The notes beneath the pieces are model-generated. The model had not been told where the DNA came from. It saw only the letters and a list, made by a program, of their open reading frames with translations, and ran no database searches. A stretch of 8,319 nucleotides of DNA from Zoogloeaceae bacterium (GTDB lineage: Bacteria > Pseudomonadota > Gammaproteobacteria > Burkholderiales > Rhodocyclaceae), in contig JAISSL010000005.1 in NCBI GenBank assembly GCA_031273145.1, forward strand, positions 1-8,319. Direction: 5' to 3'. Positions 1 through 5,606 of this stretch are shown here, one piece after another. The stretch's first letter is position 1. Every line of letters starts with the position of its first letter. Made by a program: the position numbers and the translations under genes.

Positions 1-2267
1 GAATTGACCCTGAGCGTCAGGTTCAGGCGGGTAAAAAGCCGTTCCGGGTCGTCTTCCATGATGACGTGGGAAATGTTCGCGCCCGTGCCGGAAATGGCAT
101 CGTCAATCTGCGCGAGAATGCCGCTCGTGTTGCGGACATCAATGCCAATGCGGACATCAAAGAGGGTATCGGGCATGGGCGCCCATTCCACCTCAATCCA
201 TTTATTCGGCTCGCGCTCGCGCGATTTGCGGATGATGGCGCAATCATGGGCATGGACGATCAGCCCCTGCCCTTTCCTGATGGAACCAATGATGGAATCG
301 CCCGGAATGGGCTGACAGCATTGGGCAATCTGAATCGCCATTCCTTCCGGGCCGTGAATGACGAGGGTGCTGGGATTGACGGGGCGAGGCAGGGTCTCGT
401 CGCCAAAAGCCAGCAGGCGACGCGCCGCAACCGCCGCCAGACGTTTGCCAAGGCCAATGTCGGTAAAAATTTCCCGGATGGAATGGTTGCCGTTCGCCTT
501 CATCATCTGTCTCCAGGCGGCATCCGGCACCGCCTTGGGATCAACGCCCAGTCCCAGCAATTCCTGATTGAGCAGGCGTTCGCCCAGGGCGGCGGATTCT
601 TCATTGTGGGCAGTCCGCAGAAAATGGCGAATGCTGCTTCTGGCTCTGCCGGTCTTGACGTAGCCCAGCCAGGCCGGATTGGGACTGGCGCGGGGCGCCG
701 CGATGATCTCCACCAGGTCGCCGTTTTTCAGTTCGGTACGCAGCGGGGAAAGCTCATGGTTGATGCGGACGGCAATGCAGCGATGCCCAACATCGGTATG
801 GATGGTGTAGGCCAGATCAACGGCAGTCGCGCCGCGCGGCAGGGCGATGATCTCTCCCTTCGGGGTAAAGACATAGACTTCATCGGGGAAAAGGTCAATC
901 TTGACGTTCTCGAAGAATTCCGAAGAATCGCCGCTCTGCATTTCCAGCAGGGAATGCAGCCATTTGTGGGTGCGAATCTGCAAGTCCGCGCCGCTGTGCT
1001 CGACATCCTTATAGAGCCAGTGGGCGGCAACGCCTTCCTGCGCGACGTGGTGCATCCCCTCGGTACGCAACTGAATTTCCAGCGGCGTGCCGGTCGGACC
1101 AATCAGGGTCGTGTGCAGAGACTGGTAGCCGTTGGCCTTGGGGATGGCGATATAGTCCTTGAACTTGCCGGGGACGGGTTTATAAAGGGCGTGCAACGCG
1201 CCCAGGGCAAGATAGCAGGAAGGAATATCGTGGAGAATGATGCGAAACCCGTAAATATCCAGGATTTGCGCGAAGGGGCGGCGCTTTTCCACCATCTTGC
1301 TATAGACGGAATAGAGGTTCTTTTCCCGCCCGAACACTTCCGCCGCGACGCCGATTTCCGTCATTTTTTTCTCGATGCTTGCCTGAATGTGCTCCAGAAT
1401 TTCCGAGTTGTCGCCGCACATCGTGGTAATGGCATGGGAGAGAATACGGGCGCGCGTGGGATAAATCTGGGCAAAGGAAGCGTCCTGCAAATCCCGGAAC
1501 ATCTTGTTCAAGCCCAGACGATTGGCAATGGGAGCGTAGATTTCCAGCGTTTCGCGGGCAATCCGGCGGCGCTTGTCCGGGCGGACGACGGAGATGGTGG
1601 CAAGATTGTGGTGCCGGTCGGCAAGTTTGATGAGTACGACCCGAATATCCCGCGCCATCGCAAAGAGCATCTTGCGGAAATTTTCCGCCTGCGCCTCGCG
1701 GTAGGAAGGGAATTCGATTTTATCGAGCTTGGAGAGACCATCCACCAGTTCCGCAATGTTCGGGTTGAACTGGCGCGCCAGTTCCTTTTTCGTGATGCCG
1801 GTATCTTCCAGCACGTCGTGTAAGAGCGCGACACAAATAGCCTCGGCATCCATCTGCCAGTCCGCAATGGTGCCCGCAACCGCCAGCGGATGCGTGATGT
1901 AGGCATCGCCAGTAAGGCGGGTCTGGTTGGCGTGCGCCTTGTCGGCAAAGCGCACGGCTTCCTTGACGCGCTCGACATCATCATAATCCAGATATTTCAG
2001 GCGTTGCAGAAGGCGCTGATAATTCGGGTTATCGGGCGAAATGGCGCGAAATTCCGGGGGAGGCGCTGCGTTACCTGCCTCTGCGGGCGCGGCAGGCGCG
2101 ACATCCGGCGCGTCTTCATCCCCGGTTACTGAGGCGGCCTCTACCTTCGGGGCGGGCGTATCAGTATCCGCGCCCTCTGGCGGAAGCGCAGAGGAGAGAG
2201 AGGCCAAACCCGCCGCCTCGGAAGGTCGGTCGGCTTCGACGGTTCTGGAAAGGGCGGAAGAACGCAT
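1..2267 (-). CDS. spoT: Bifunctional (p)ppGpp synthetase/hydrolase SpoT (RelA/SpoT family), C-terminus cut by window edge
   Basis: Makes and degrades the stringent-response alarmone (p)ppGpp in the cytoplasm. 755 residues are visible; by comparison with E. coli SpoT about 25 are missing. Order: an Ala/Pro/Glu-rich, probably disordered extension (1-75); an HD hydrolase domain with H150-D151 and E154-D155, so hydrolase looks intact; a synthetase domain with GREKNLYSVYSKM (313-325), DIYGFRII and YIAIPKANGYQSLHT; a TGS domain (about 458-520); a conserved Cys-Cys zinc-finger-like region (IAQCCQPIPGD); and an ACT domain running off the edge. The residues that separate bifunctional from RelA-type enzymes read K368-F-K-D, a conservative form of RxKD rather than acidic ExDD, so a bifunctional enzyme is expected. 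The start is the first ATG after an in-frame TGA. No Shine-Dalgarno is visible, and the upstream small ORF stops 2 nt before it, which suggests coupled translation. Last visible gene of the gmhA-dolP-gmk-rpoZ operon. Confidence 0.96.
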   Translation of the reverse strand, partial: MRSSALSRTVEADRPSEAAGLASLSSALPPEGADTDTPAPKVEAASVTGDEDAPDVAPAAPAEAGNAAPPPEFRAISPDNPNYQRLLQRLKYLDYDDVERVKEAVRFADKAHANQTRLTGDAYITHPLAVAGTIADWQMDAEAICVALLHDVLEDTGITKKELARQFNPNIAELVDGLSKLDKIEFPSYREAQAENFRKMLFAMARDIRVVLIKLADRHHNLATISVVRPDKRRRIARETLEIYAPIANRLGLNKMFRDLQDASFAQIYPTRARILSHAITTMCGDNSEILEHIQASIEKKMTEIGVAAEVFGREKNLYSVYSKMVEKRRPFAQILDIYGFRIILHDIPSCYLALGALHALYKPVPGKFKDYIAIPKANGYQSLHTTLIGPTGTPLEIQLRTEGMHHVAQEGVAAHWLYKDVEHSGADLQIRTHKWLHSLLEMQSGDSSEFFENVKIDLFPDEVYVFTPKGEIIALPRGATAVDLAYTIHTDVGHRCIAVRINHELSPLRTELKNGDLVEIIAAPRASPNPAWLGYVKTGRARSSIRHFLRTAHNEESAALGERLLNQELLGLGVDPKAVPDAAWRQMMKANGNHSIREIFTDIGLGKRLAAVAARRLLAFGDETLPRPVNPSTLVIHGPEGMAIQIAQCCQPIPGDSIIGSIRKGQGLIVHAHDCAIIRKSREREPNKWIEVEWAPMPDTLFDVRIGIDVRNTSGILAQIDDAISGTGANISHVIMEDDPERLFTRLNLTLRVN

Positions 2268-2269
2268 TT

Positions 2270-2494
2270 TTATGGCCGCGAACAAGCAGAGTACGGGGTC
2301 AGCAGATCAACGCCAACGACGGTCGCCGAGAGCGACATCACCAGCGCCAGCAACAGCGCGATGACCGCATAGATGAACGAACACAACACCCATCCCAGCA
2401 CGAAGGCGGCAAGTAGAGCCGCAGGGAGCGCGGCGCGATTTTCAGCGGGGGGGGGAAAAATCAGACTGGGCGTCATGTTCTTTGAGATCATCAT
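2270..2494 (-). CDS. Small two-helix membrane protein between rpoZ and spoT (start or frame uncertain)
   Basis: I do not recognise this protein. As read it is 74 residues, with an almost unbroken hydrophobic stretch from about residue 25 to 62 (AALLAAFVLGWVLCSFIY, then AVIALLLALVMSLSATVV), consistent with two membrane helices and a tight turn. Its stop codon lies 2 nt before the spoT ATG and it follows rpoZ in the same direction, which supports it being real. The start is doubtful: no Shine-Dalgarno precedes ATG 2494. A different frame begins at ATG 2510 with MPQITDDDLKEHDAQSDF, a more protein-like acidic N-terminus, and would join the hydrophobic frame if the G run at 2447-2455 had eight bases instead of nine, giving 79 residues. 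So this may be a frameshifted gene, a phase-variable gene, or a sequencing error in a homopolymer. Confidence 0.5.
   Translation of the reverse strand: MMISKNMTPSLIFPPPAENRAALPAALLAAFVLGWVLCSFIYAVIALLLALVMSLSATVVGVDLLTPYSACSRP
2447..2455. repeat. Homopolymer run of nine G (C on the coding strand)
   Basis: Nine consecutive G, followed by five A. On the minus strand this is T5 then C9 near the 5' end of the small membrane ORF. Changing it by one base switches which N-terminus is fused to the membrane segment. Runs of this length are classic slipped-strand sites and also common assembly errors; the sequence cannot tell these apart. Confidence 0.9.
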
Positions 2495-2542
2495 CGGTTA
2501 TCTGCGGCATCAAGCCGTTACGCCCTGTCTGGCATATGCCGC

Positions 2543-2755
2543 TTATGCCTGCCCGCGATTGAGAATTTCCGCGCCGACCTTGGCGGCGGCAATTTCGCGC
2601 AGGGCAATGACCGTGGGCTTATCTTTGCCCTTGGCGATTTCAACCAGCGGCATTGCGCCGCCTGCCAGTTGCCGCGCCCGATGCGCGGCGGAAAGCGACA
2701 TCTCAAAGCGGTTGGGAATGGTCTTTAAACAATCTTCAACGGTAATACGTGCCAT
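2543..2755 (-). CDS. rpoZ: RNA polymerase omega subunit
   Basis: Omega binds the beta' C-terminus and helps assemble RNA polymerase; in E. coli it also forms part of a ppGpp-binding site, which fits its place next to spoT. 70 residues. It begins [20 protein letters not shown], very close to E. coli [20 protein letters not shown], followed by AAHRARQL and the hallmark [13 protein letters not shown]. coli omega has 91 residues; this one lacks the acidic C-terminal tail, a length usual in betaproteobacteria. ATG 2755 is chosen because it aligns with the family start; a weak GGATAA precedes it. It starts 15 nt after the gmk stop. Confidence 0.96.
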   Translation of the reverse strand: MARITVEDCLKTIPNRFEMSLSAAHRARQLAGGAMPLVEIAKGKDKPTVIALREIAAAKVGAEILNRGQA

Positions 2756-2770
2756 GATGAATTATCCAAA

Positions 2771-3409
2771 TCAGGTTGCGGTTGGGGGCGTAGCCGCATC
2801 AAGCGCCGTAAAAAACGCGGGATGCCGCTCTTTTTGCTGCGCGTAGGTTAAACGGGCAGCGCGGACGATGGCGATGAGTTCTTCCAGCGCCGTCTCCAAA
2901 ACGTCGTTAATGATAACATACTCAAACTCATGGATATGCCGCATTTCCTCATGCGCCGCTTTGAGCCTTCGCTGAATGACTTCCGCGCTATCGGTCTCGC
3001 GTCCGATTAGGCGCTTGGCAAGGATTTCCGCTGAGGGCGGCACAACGAAAACGCTGACGGTCTTATTCGGCATGGCCTTACGTATCTGCGCCGCGCCCTG
3101 CCAGTCAATTTCCAGAATGGTGTCGCGCCCTTCTGCGGCGGCTTCCAGAATCCAGCGTTTGGATGTCCCATAGTAGTTACCGTGCACCTTTGCCCATTCC
3201 AGAAAGGTTCCGGCCTCAAGCTGCGCCTGAAAGGTAGCCTCATCCACAAAATGGTAGTCGCGTCCGTTGGCCTCGCCGGGACGCGGCGCGCGGGTCGTGG
3301 TGGAAATGGAAGGGGCAATATCCGGCATCCGGGCAAGCAGTTGGTGAGCCAGAGTGGTCTTGCCCGCGCCTGAAGGCGCGGCAACTATGAAGAGCAGGCC
3401 ATCCATCAT
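2771..3409 (-). CDS. gmk: Guanylate kinase
   Basis: Phosphorylates GMP to GDP with ATP in the cytoplasm, supplying GTP and also the precursor for ppGpp. 212 residues against 207 in E. coli. The P-loop is at residues 10-19 (AAPSGAGKTT). The GMP-binding segment follows (TTRAPRPGEANGRDYHFV), then WAKVHGNYYGTS, ILEIDWQGA and a lid region RLIGRETDSAEVIQRRL. The frame extends up to a TTG at 3424 that overlaps the dolP stop, but ATG 3409 or the adjacent ATG 3406 aligns with the family start (MDGLLFIVAAPSGAG against E. coli MAQGTLYIVSAPSGAG). A GAG a few bases upstream is a weak ribosome site. It follows dolP by 11 nt and precedes rpoZ by 15 nt. Confidence 0.97.
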   Translation of the reverse strand: MMDGLLFIVAAPSGAGKTTLAHQLLARMPDIAPSISTTTRAPRPGEANGRDYHFVDEATFQAQLEAGTFLEWAKVHGNYYGTSKRWILEAAAEGRDTILEIDWQGAAQIRKAMPNKTVSVFVVPPSAEILAKRLIGRETDSAEVIQRRLKAAHEEMRHIHEFEYVIINDVLETALEELIAIVRAARLTYAQQKERHPAFFTALDAATPPTAT

Positions 3410-3420
3410 CGAACTCGCTA

Positions 3421-4068
3421 TCAATTGGTTTTGGCGGAATTGGCAAGGCTTTTGTCAATGCGTTCGATTTCCGCATCGCTTTCTACCATCATTCTATTGA
3501 CGATCTTGCGTACTCCACTGGTTGTCCGGGCAATCTGGATGGCAGCGGCAGCTTCCTTGCTGCTTACAATGCCCAGCAGAAATACGGTACTCGCTTCCGT
3601 GACGACCTTTACGTGATGGAGGGAAAACTCGTTGGCATCGATGAAACGGGCCTTTACCTTGGAAGTAATCAGGGAATCGTTGGCGCGGGCGGTGAGGCTG
3701 CTGTTGCTCGCGACCACCAGTTCGTTCATCACGCCCAGCACGTTTTCGATCCGCGCCGCTTCGTTGCCGAGCTGCGTCTTGATGGATTCGTTCGGGACTT
3801 CGCCGGTCAAGAGGACGCGCCGGTTATAGCTGGTCAGGTTGAAGTGGCTGACATCCTTGACGCTCTGGCTGATGTAGCTGCCGGCCTTGAATTCGATGGC
3901 GCTGTCTTCGGTTTGGGTGCCGAGCGAGCGCCGGTCGGTAATCGCAAAGACTCCGGTGGTAGCGCCGACTACGGCTATGCCGAAACAGCCGGACAGGACA
4001 GGCAAGGTCATACCGAGCAGGAGAACCCACAAAATCGGTCGGGTAAGGGTATGGAGAAAGAATTTCAT
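3421..4068 (-). CDS. dolP: BON-domain outer-membrane lipoprotein, DolP (YraP) type
   Basis: DolP is an outer-membrane lipoprotein that binds anionic phospholipids and supports envelope integrity. 215 residues against 191 in E. coli. A type II signal peptide ends in lipobox LSGC with Cys28; residue +2 is Phe, not Asp, which favours outer-membrane sorting. Residues 44-59 (TDRRSLGTQTEDSAIE) match the E. coli segment TDPRSVGTQVDDGTLE. Two BON domains follow: about 55-122 (NLTSYNRRVLLTGEVPN, then ENVLGVMNELVV) and about 128-196 (ANDSLITSKVKARFID, then VKVVTEASTVFLLGIV and TTSGVRKIVNRM). A hydrophilic tail of some 20 residues follows. ATG 4068 is 2 nt after the gmhA stop, so translation is probably coupled. 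The gmhA-dolP pairing matches the E. coli diaA-dolP neighbourhood. Confidence 0.93.
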   Translation of the reverse strand: MKFFLHTLTRPILWVLLLGMTLPVLSGCFGIAVVGATTGVFAITDRRSLGTQTEDSAIEFKAGSYISQSVKDVSHFNLTSYNRRVLLTGEVPNESIKTQLGNEAARIENVLGVMNELVVASNSSLTARANDSLITSKVKARFIDANEFSLHHVKVVTEASTVFLLGIVSSKEAAAAIQIARTTSGVRKIVNRMMVESDAEIERIDKSLANSAKTN

Positions 4069-4070
4069 AA

Positions 4071-4655
4071 TCAGGTTCCCAGTAACAGGCTATCTATGCC
4101 GTCGCACAGACAATGAATCAGGAGAAGGTGGACTTCCTGAATGCGGGCGGTACGCTTTGCGGGGACGCAGAGGTGAATATCCTCATCCCGCAGCATTTTT
4201 CCGATTTTACCGCCATCGTGCCCGGTCAGCGCGACGATGGTCATTTCGTTGGCCTGCGCGGCGGCAATGGCCTTGCTGACGTTGGCGGAATTGCCGGAAG
4301 TGGAAATGGCAAGCAACACGTCGCCGGAACGCCCCAGGGCGCGTACCTGCCGGGCAAAGACTTCCTCAAAGCCGTAATCGTTGCCGACGGCGGTAAGAAT
4401 GGAAGAATCGGTCGTAAGCGCAATGGCGGCCAGTTCCTGCCGCTCTTCCTCGAAGCGCCCGACCAGTTCGGCGGCGAAATGTTGCGCGTCGGCGGCGGAA
4501 CCGCCATTGCCGCAGGCCAGAATGCGCCCGTCGCCCATCAGGGAATGGGTCATTTTTTCGCAGGCCGCCGCAAGCGGAGCCGCCAGAACCATCGCTTCCT
4601 GCTTGACGCGGATGCTGTCCGTAAAATGCTGCGAGATACGCTCGGTAAGGTTCAT
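4071..4655 (-). CDS. gmhA: Sedoheptulose 7-phosphate isomerase (SIS domain), GmhA type
   Basis: GmhA converts sedoheptulose 7-phosphate to D-glycero-D-manno-heptose 7-phosphate, the first step to the heptose of the LPS inner core. 194 residues forming one SIS domain: [20 protein letters not shown] (48-67), [18 protein letters not shown], and the sugar-phosphate loop STSGNSANV (117-125). The position matches that of E. coli diaA, a DnaA-binding relative, but this protein keeps the metal/catalytic set known from GmhA: H59, E63, Q172 and H180. E. coli DiaA has Ser and Asn at the E63 and H180 positions. I therefore favour isomerase over DiaA; a dual role is not excluded. ATG 4655 fits the family start [11 protein letters not shown]. 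The frame stays open to 4781, but that part is non-coding repeat sequence. No clear Shine-Dalgarno; the leader is pyrimidine-rich. Confidence 0.85.
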   Translation of the reverse strand: MNLTERISQHFTDSIRVKQEAMVLAAPLAAACEKMTHSLMGDGRILACGNGGSAADAQHFAAELVGRFEEERQELAAIALTTDSSILTAVGNDYGFEEVFARQVRALGRSGDVLLAISTSGNSANVSKAIAAAQANEMTIVALTGHDGGKIGKMLRDEDIHLCVPAKRTARIQEVHLLLIHCLCDGIDSLLLGT

Positions 4656-4683
4656 GGAGAAACAAAAGGGAAAAGAAGGCTGA

Positions 4684-4692
4684 ATTCTAACA
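4684..4692 (-). promoter_or_regulatory. gmhA: Extended -10 promoter for the gmhA operon
   Basis: The minus strand reads TG-T-TAGAAT here: an extended -10 with five of six matches to TATAAT. It would start RNA near 4677, leaving a leader of about 22 nt before the gmhA ATG. No good -35 is seen, which is common for extended -10 promoters. Assignment is by eye only. Confidence 0.45.
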
Positions 4693-4693
4693 T

Positions 4694-4727
4694 TCTTGCC
4701 GCCCGCAAGACTTGCCTGTCTGCAAGA
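4694..4727. promoter_or_regulatory. Two tandem TCTTGC/GCAAGA dyads, possible operator
   Basis: Two palindromes lie end to end: TCTTGC-cgccc-GCAAGA (4694-4710, six-base perfect arms) and CTTGC-ctgtct-GCAAG (4711-4726, five-base arms). They sit immediately upstream of the extended -10 of gmhA, where a regulator would act, and their centres are about 1.5 helical turns apart. The regulator is unknown. They could instead be a decayed repeat. Confidence 0.4.
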
Positions 4728-4771
4728 CCTGCCTGCCGCGCATGGGGCAATATCAATATTTTGTTGCGTCT

Positions 4772-4779
4772 CCCCCCCC
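4772..4779. repeat. Homopolymer run of eight C
   Basis: Eight consecutive C (G on the gmhA strand), about 80 nt upstream of the proposed gmhA -10 and directly beside the first palindromic repeat. Length variation is possible, but the run lies well upstream of the promoter core. Confidence 0.85.
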
Positions 4780-4780
4780 A

Positions 4781-4810
4781 CTCGTCATTCCCGCGAAGGC
4801 GGGAATCCAG
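4781..4810 (+). repeat. Palindromic repeat copy 1, dRS3-like
   Basis: The core at 4787-4806 fits ATTCCC-N8-GGGAAT, the consensus of the Neisseria dRS3 repeat, within the wider frame CGTCATTCC...GGAATCCAG. The arms can fold as a hairpin. This is one of five related copies in a 360-base stretch. Such repeats are widespread in intergenic DNA of several proteobacteria, and membership in dRS3 itself is not proven. Confidence 0.8.
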
Positions 4811-4874
4811 TAAGGGTACAGGGTTTTCGCATGAAAGAGGTGATATGCCCCTGCGCCATGTCGGTTTGAAAATA

Positions 4875-4903
4875 CTGGATTCCGCGACTTCGCGCGGAAT
4901 GAC
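4875..4903 (-). repeat. Palindromic repeat copy 2
   Basis: Eight-base perfect arms ATTCCGCG (4879-4886) and CGCGGAAT (4893-4900) around a six-base loop, with CTGG on the left and GAC on the right. This is the same outer frame as copy 1 in the opposite orientation. Copies 1 and 2 therefore form an inverted pair around about 64 bases of unique sequence. Confidence 0.75.
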
Positions 4904-4917
4904 AACCAGTCTCCGCT

Positions 4918-4957
4918 CGTCATTCTGCGTGCCGCGAAGCGGCGTCGCAGAATCCAC
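4918..4957 (+). repeat. Palindromic repeat copy 3, longest stem
   Basis: Arms ATTCTGCG (4922-4929) and CGCAGAAT (4946-4953) enclose a second stem GCCGC-gaa-GCGGC (4931-4943), so nearly the whole element folds back on itself. The outer frame CGTCATTC...GAATCCAC shows that it belongs to the same family as copies 1 and 2. Confidence 0.75.
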
Positions 4958-4961
4958 TATG

Positions 4962-4992
4962 CTGGATTCCCGCCTACGCGGAATGACGGAGT
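4962..4992 (-). repeat. Palindromic repeat copy 4 (one base short)
   Basis: Opposite orientation to copies 1 and 3. It matches copy 5 (5108-5139) base for base over the whole element except for one missing G in the right arm, so the dRS3-like core is 19 instead of 20 bases. The near-identity suggests recent duplication or gene conversion between copies 4 and 5. Confidence 0.8.
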
Positions 4993-4997
4993 TTTGC

Positions 4998-5020
4998 GGG
5001 CGGCAGGTTGCCGCCCCTAC
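4998..5020 (-). repeat. GTAG-headed hairpin, REP-like copy A
   Basis: On the minus strand this reads GTAG followed by a perfect eight-base stem, GGGCGGCA-ACC-TGCCGCCC. A GTAG tetranucleotide 5' of a hairpin is the layout of REP elements handled by RAYT transposases; no RAYT gene is present in the window. Copy B is inverted 55 bases to the right. Confidence 0.65.
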
Positions 5021-5075
5021 GGACAAATTCAGTGGAATCGCGCACTTAAAAGAGGTGCCGCGCATTGAACAACTT

Positions 5076-5098
5076 GTAGGGGACGCAACCTGCGTCCC
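5076..5098 (+). repeat. GTAG-headed hairpin, REP-like copy B
   Basis: GTAG followed by GGGACGCA-ACC-TGCGTCCC, again a perfect eight-base stem with the same ACC loop and the same 23-base length as copy A. Stem positions 4 and 5 differ from copy A on both arms in a compensating way. Copies A and B point away from each other, with their GTAG ends facing inward. Confidence 0.65.
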
Positions 5099-5107
5099 GT
5101 TACAGGT

Positions 5108-5139
5108 CTGGATTCCCGCCTACGCGGGAATGACGGAGT
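5108..5139 (-). repeat. Palindromic repeat copy 5, dRS3-like
   Basis: The core at 5112-5131 fits ATTCCC-N8-GGGAAT exactly and is followed by GACGGAGT. It lies about 60 bases downstream of the HIRAN gene stop, so it is the first strong hairpin met by transcripts leaving the accessory cassette. No T-run follows on that strand, so a classical terminator is not supported. Confidence 0.8.
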
Positions 5140-5201
5140 GGGTACTGTTTTCATCATTTTCTGGACGCAACAAAATGTTGACATTGTTCCCGCATGGAAG
5201 G

Positions 5202-5606
5202 TTACAGTTTGATCCACACTTCGAGGCGCAGTCGTTGCCAGGGGTCGGGGTCGTCCGGGTTGAAGCGGATGATGCGCCCGTTCAAGAGTTCGCCGCGATC
5301 CAAGGCGGCGGCTACGGCGCGGTTTTCCCGGCGCGGCAGATAGCCCAACATTTCGCCTTGCCATTCCACGCGCACGGCGTTGGCGTCGTAACGGTTGTCC
5401 GGTTCTCGATGTAGCGTCAAAGGGTCGCCCGTTTTTATTTTTCCGGCAAGTCGCGCCAGGGCATGAAACTGGCTGCCCGCCAGCGGCGAGGATTGAATGA
5501 GCAATTGGATTTGCTCTTCCGCCAGACAACGCCCAACAAACAGCAGGCAGCAGACAAGAAAGATTTTTGCAATGCTTACGCCCGAACCGAAAACGCTTTT
5601 CATCAT
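5202..5606 (-). CDS. Exported small HIRAN-domain protein
   Basis: 134 residues. A type I signal peptide is likely: Lys3 and Lys14, then a hydrophobic core (IFLVCCLLFVG) and a possible cut after Ala29 (CLA before EEQ). The rest, about 33-132, is a single HIRAN domain: SPLAGSQFH (40-48), GDPLTLHREPDN (60-71), YDANAVRVEW (73-82), MLGYLPRREN (86-95) and LLNGRI (107-112). HIRAN domains are best known from HLTF/Rad5 helicases, where they bind 3' ends of single-stranded DNA; standalone bacterial forms have no settled role. An exported one would act outside the cytoplasm, so DNA repair is unlikely. ATG 5606 overlaps the stop of the upstream lipoprotein gene as ATGA; GTG 5612 and ATG 5603 are alternatives. 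No terminator is visible downstream. Confidence 0.87.
   Translation of the reverse strand: MMKSVFGSGVSIAKIFLVCCLLFVGRCLAEEQIQLLIQSSPLAGSQFHALARLAGKIKTGDPLTLHREPDNRYDANAVRVEWQGEMLGYLPRRENRAVAAALDRGELLNGRIIRFNPDDPDPWQRLRLEVWIKL

Noticed and set aside
66..1823. A 585-codon open frame on the plus strand
   Set aside because: It lies antisense to spoT, whose minus-strand translation matches E. coli SpoT through all domains. The plus frame has no recognisable motif and is a by-product of codon bias.
4071..4655. Naming the SIS-domain gene diaA from its position
   Set aside because: H59, E63, Q172 and H180 match the GmhA metal/catalytic set, which E. coli DiaA lacks, so isomerase is the better call.
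4652..5065. A 137-codon minus-strand frame across the intergenic region
   Set aside because: The product contains segments such as VIPRRRESS and [10 protein letters not shown], which are what this kind of palindromic repeat encodes when read through. There is no ribosome site and no protein family.
4781..5139. CRISPR array
   Set aside because: The repeats alternate in orientation, vary in sequence and have spacers of very uneven length. No cas gene is present.
5108..5139. Rho-independent terminator for the accessory cassette
   Set aside because: The hairpin is strong, but no T-run follows on the minus strand and the same element recurs as a dispersed repeat.
4113..5414. A 433-codon open frame on the plus strand
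   Set aside because: It runs antisense through gmhA, across the repeat array and into the HIRAN gene. Part of it is translated repeat DNA.
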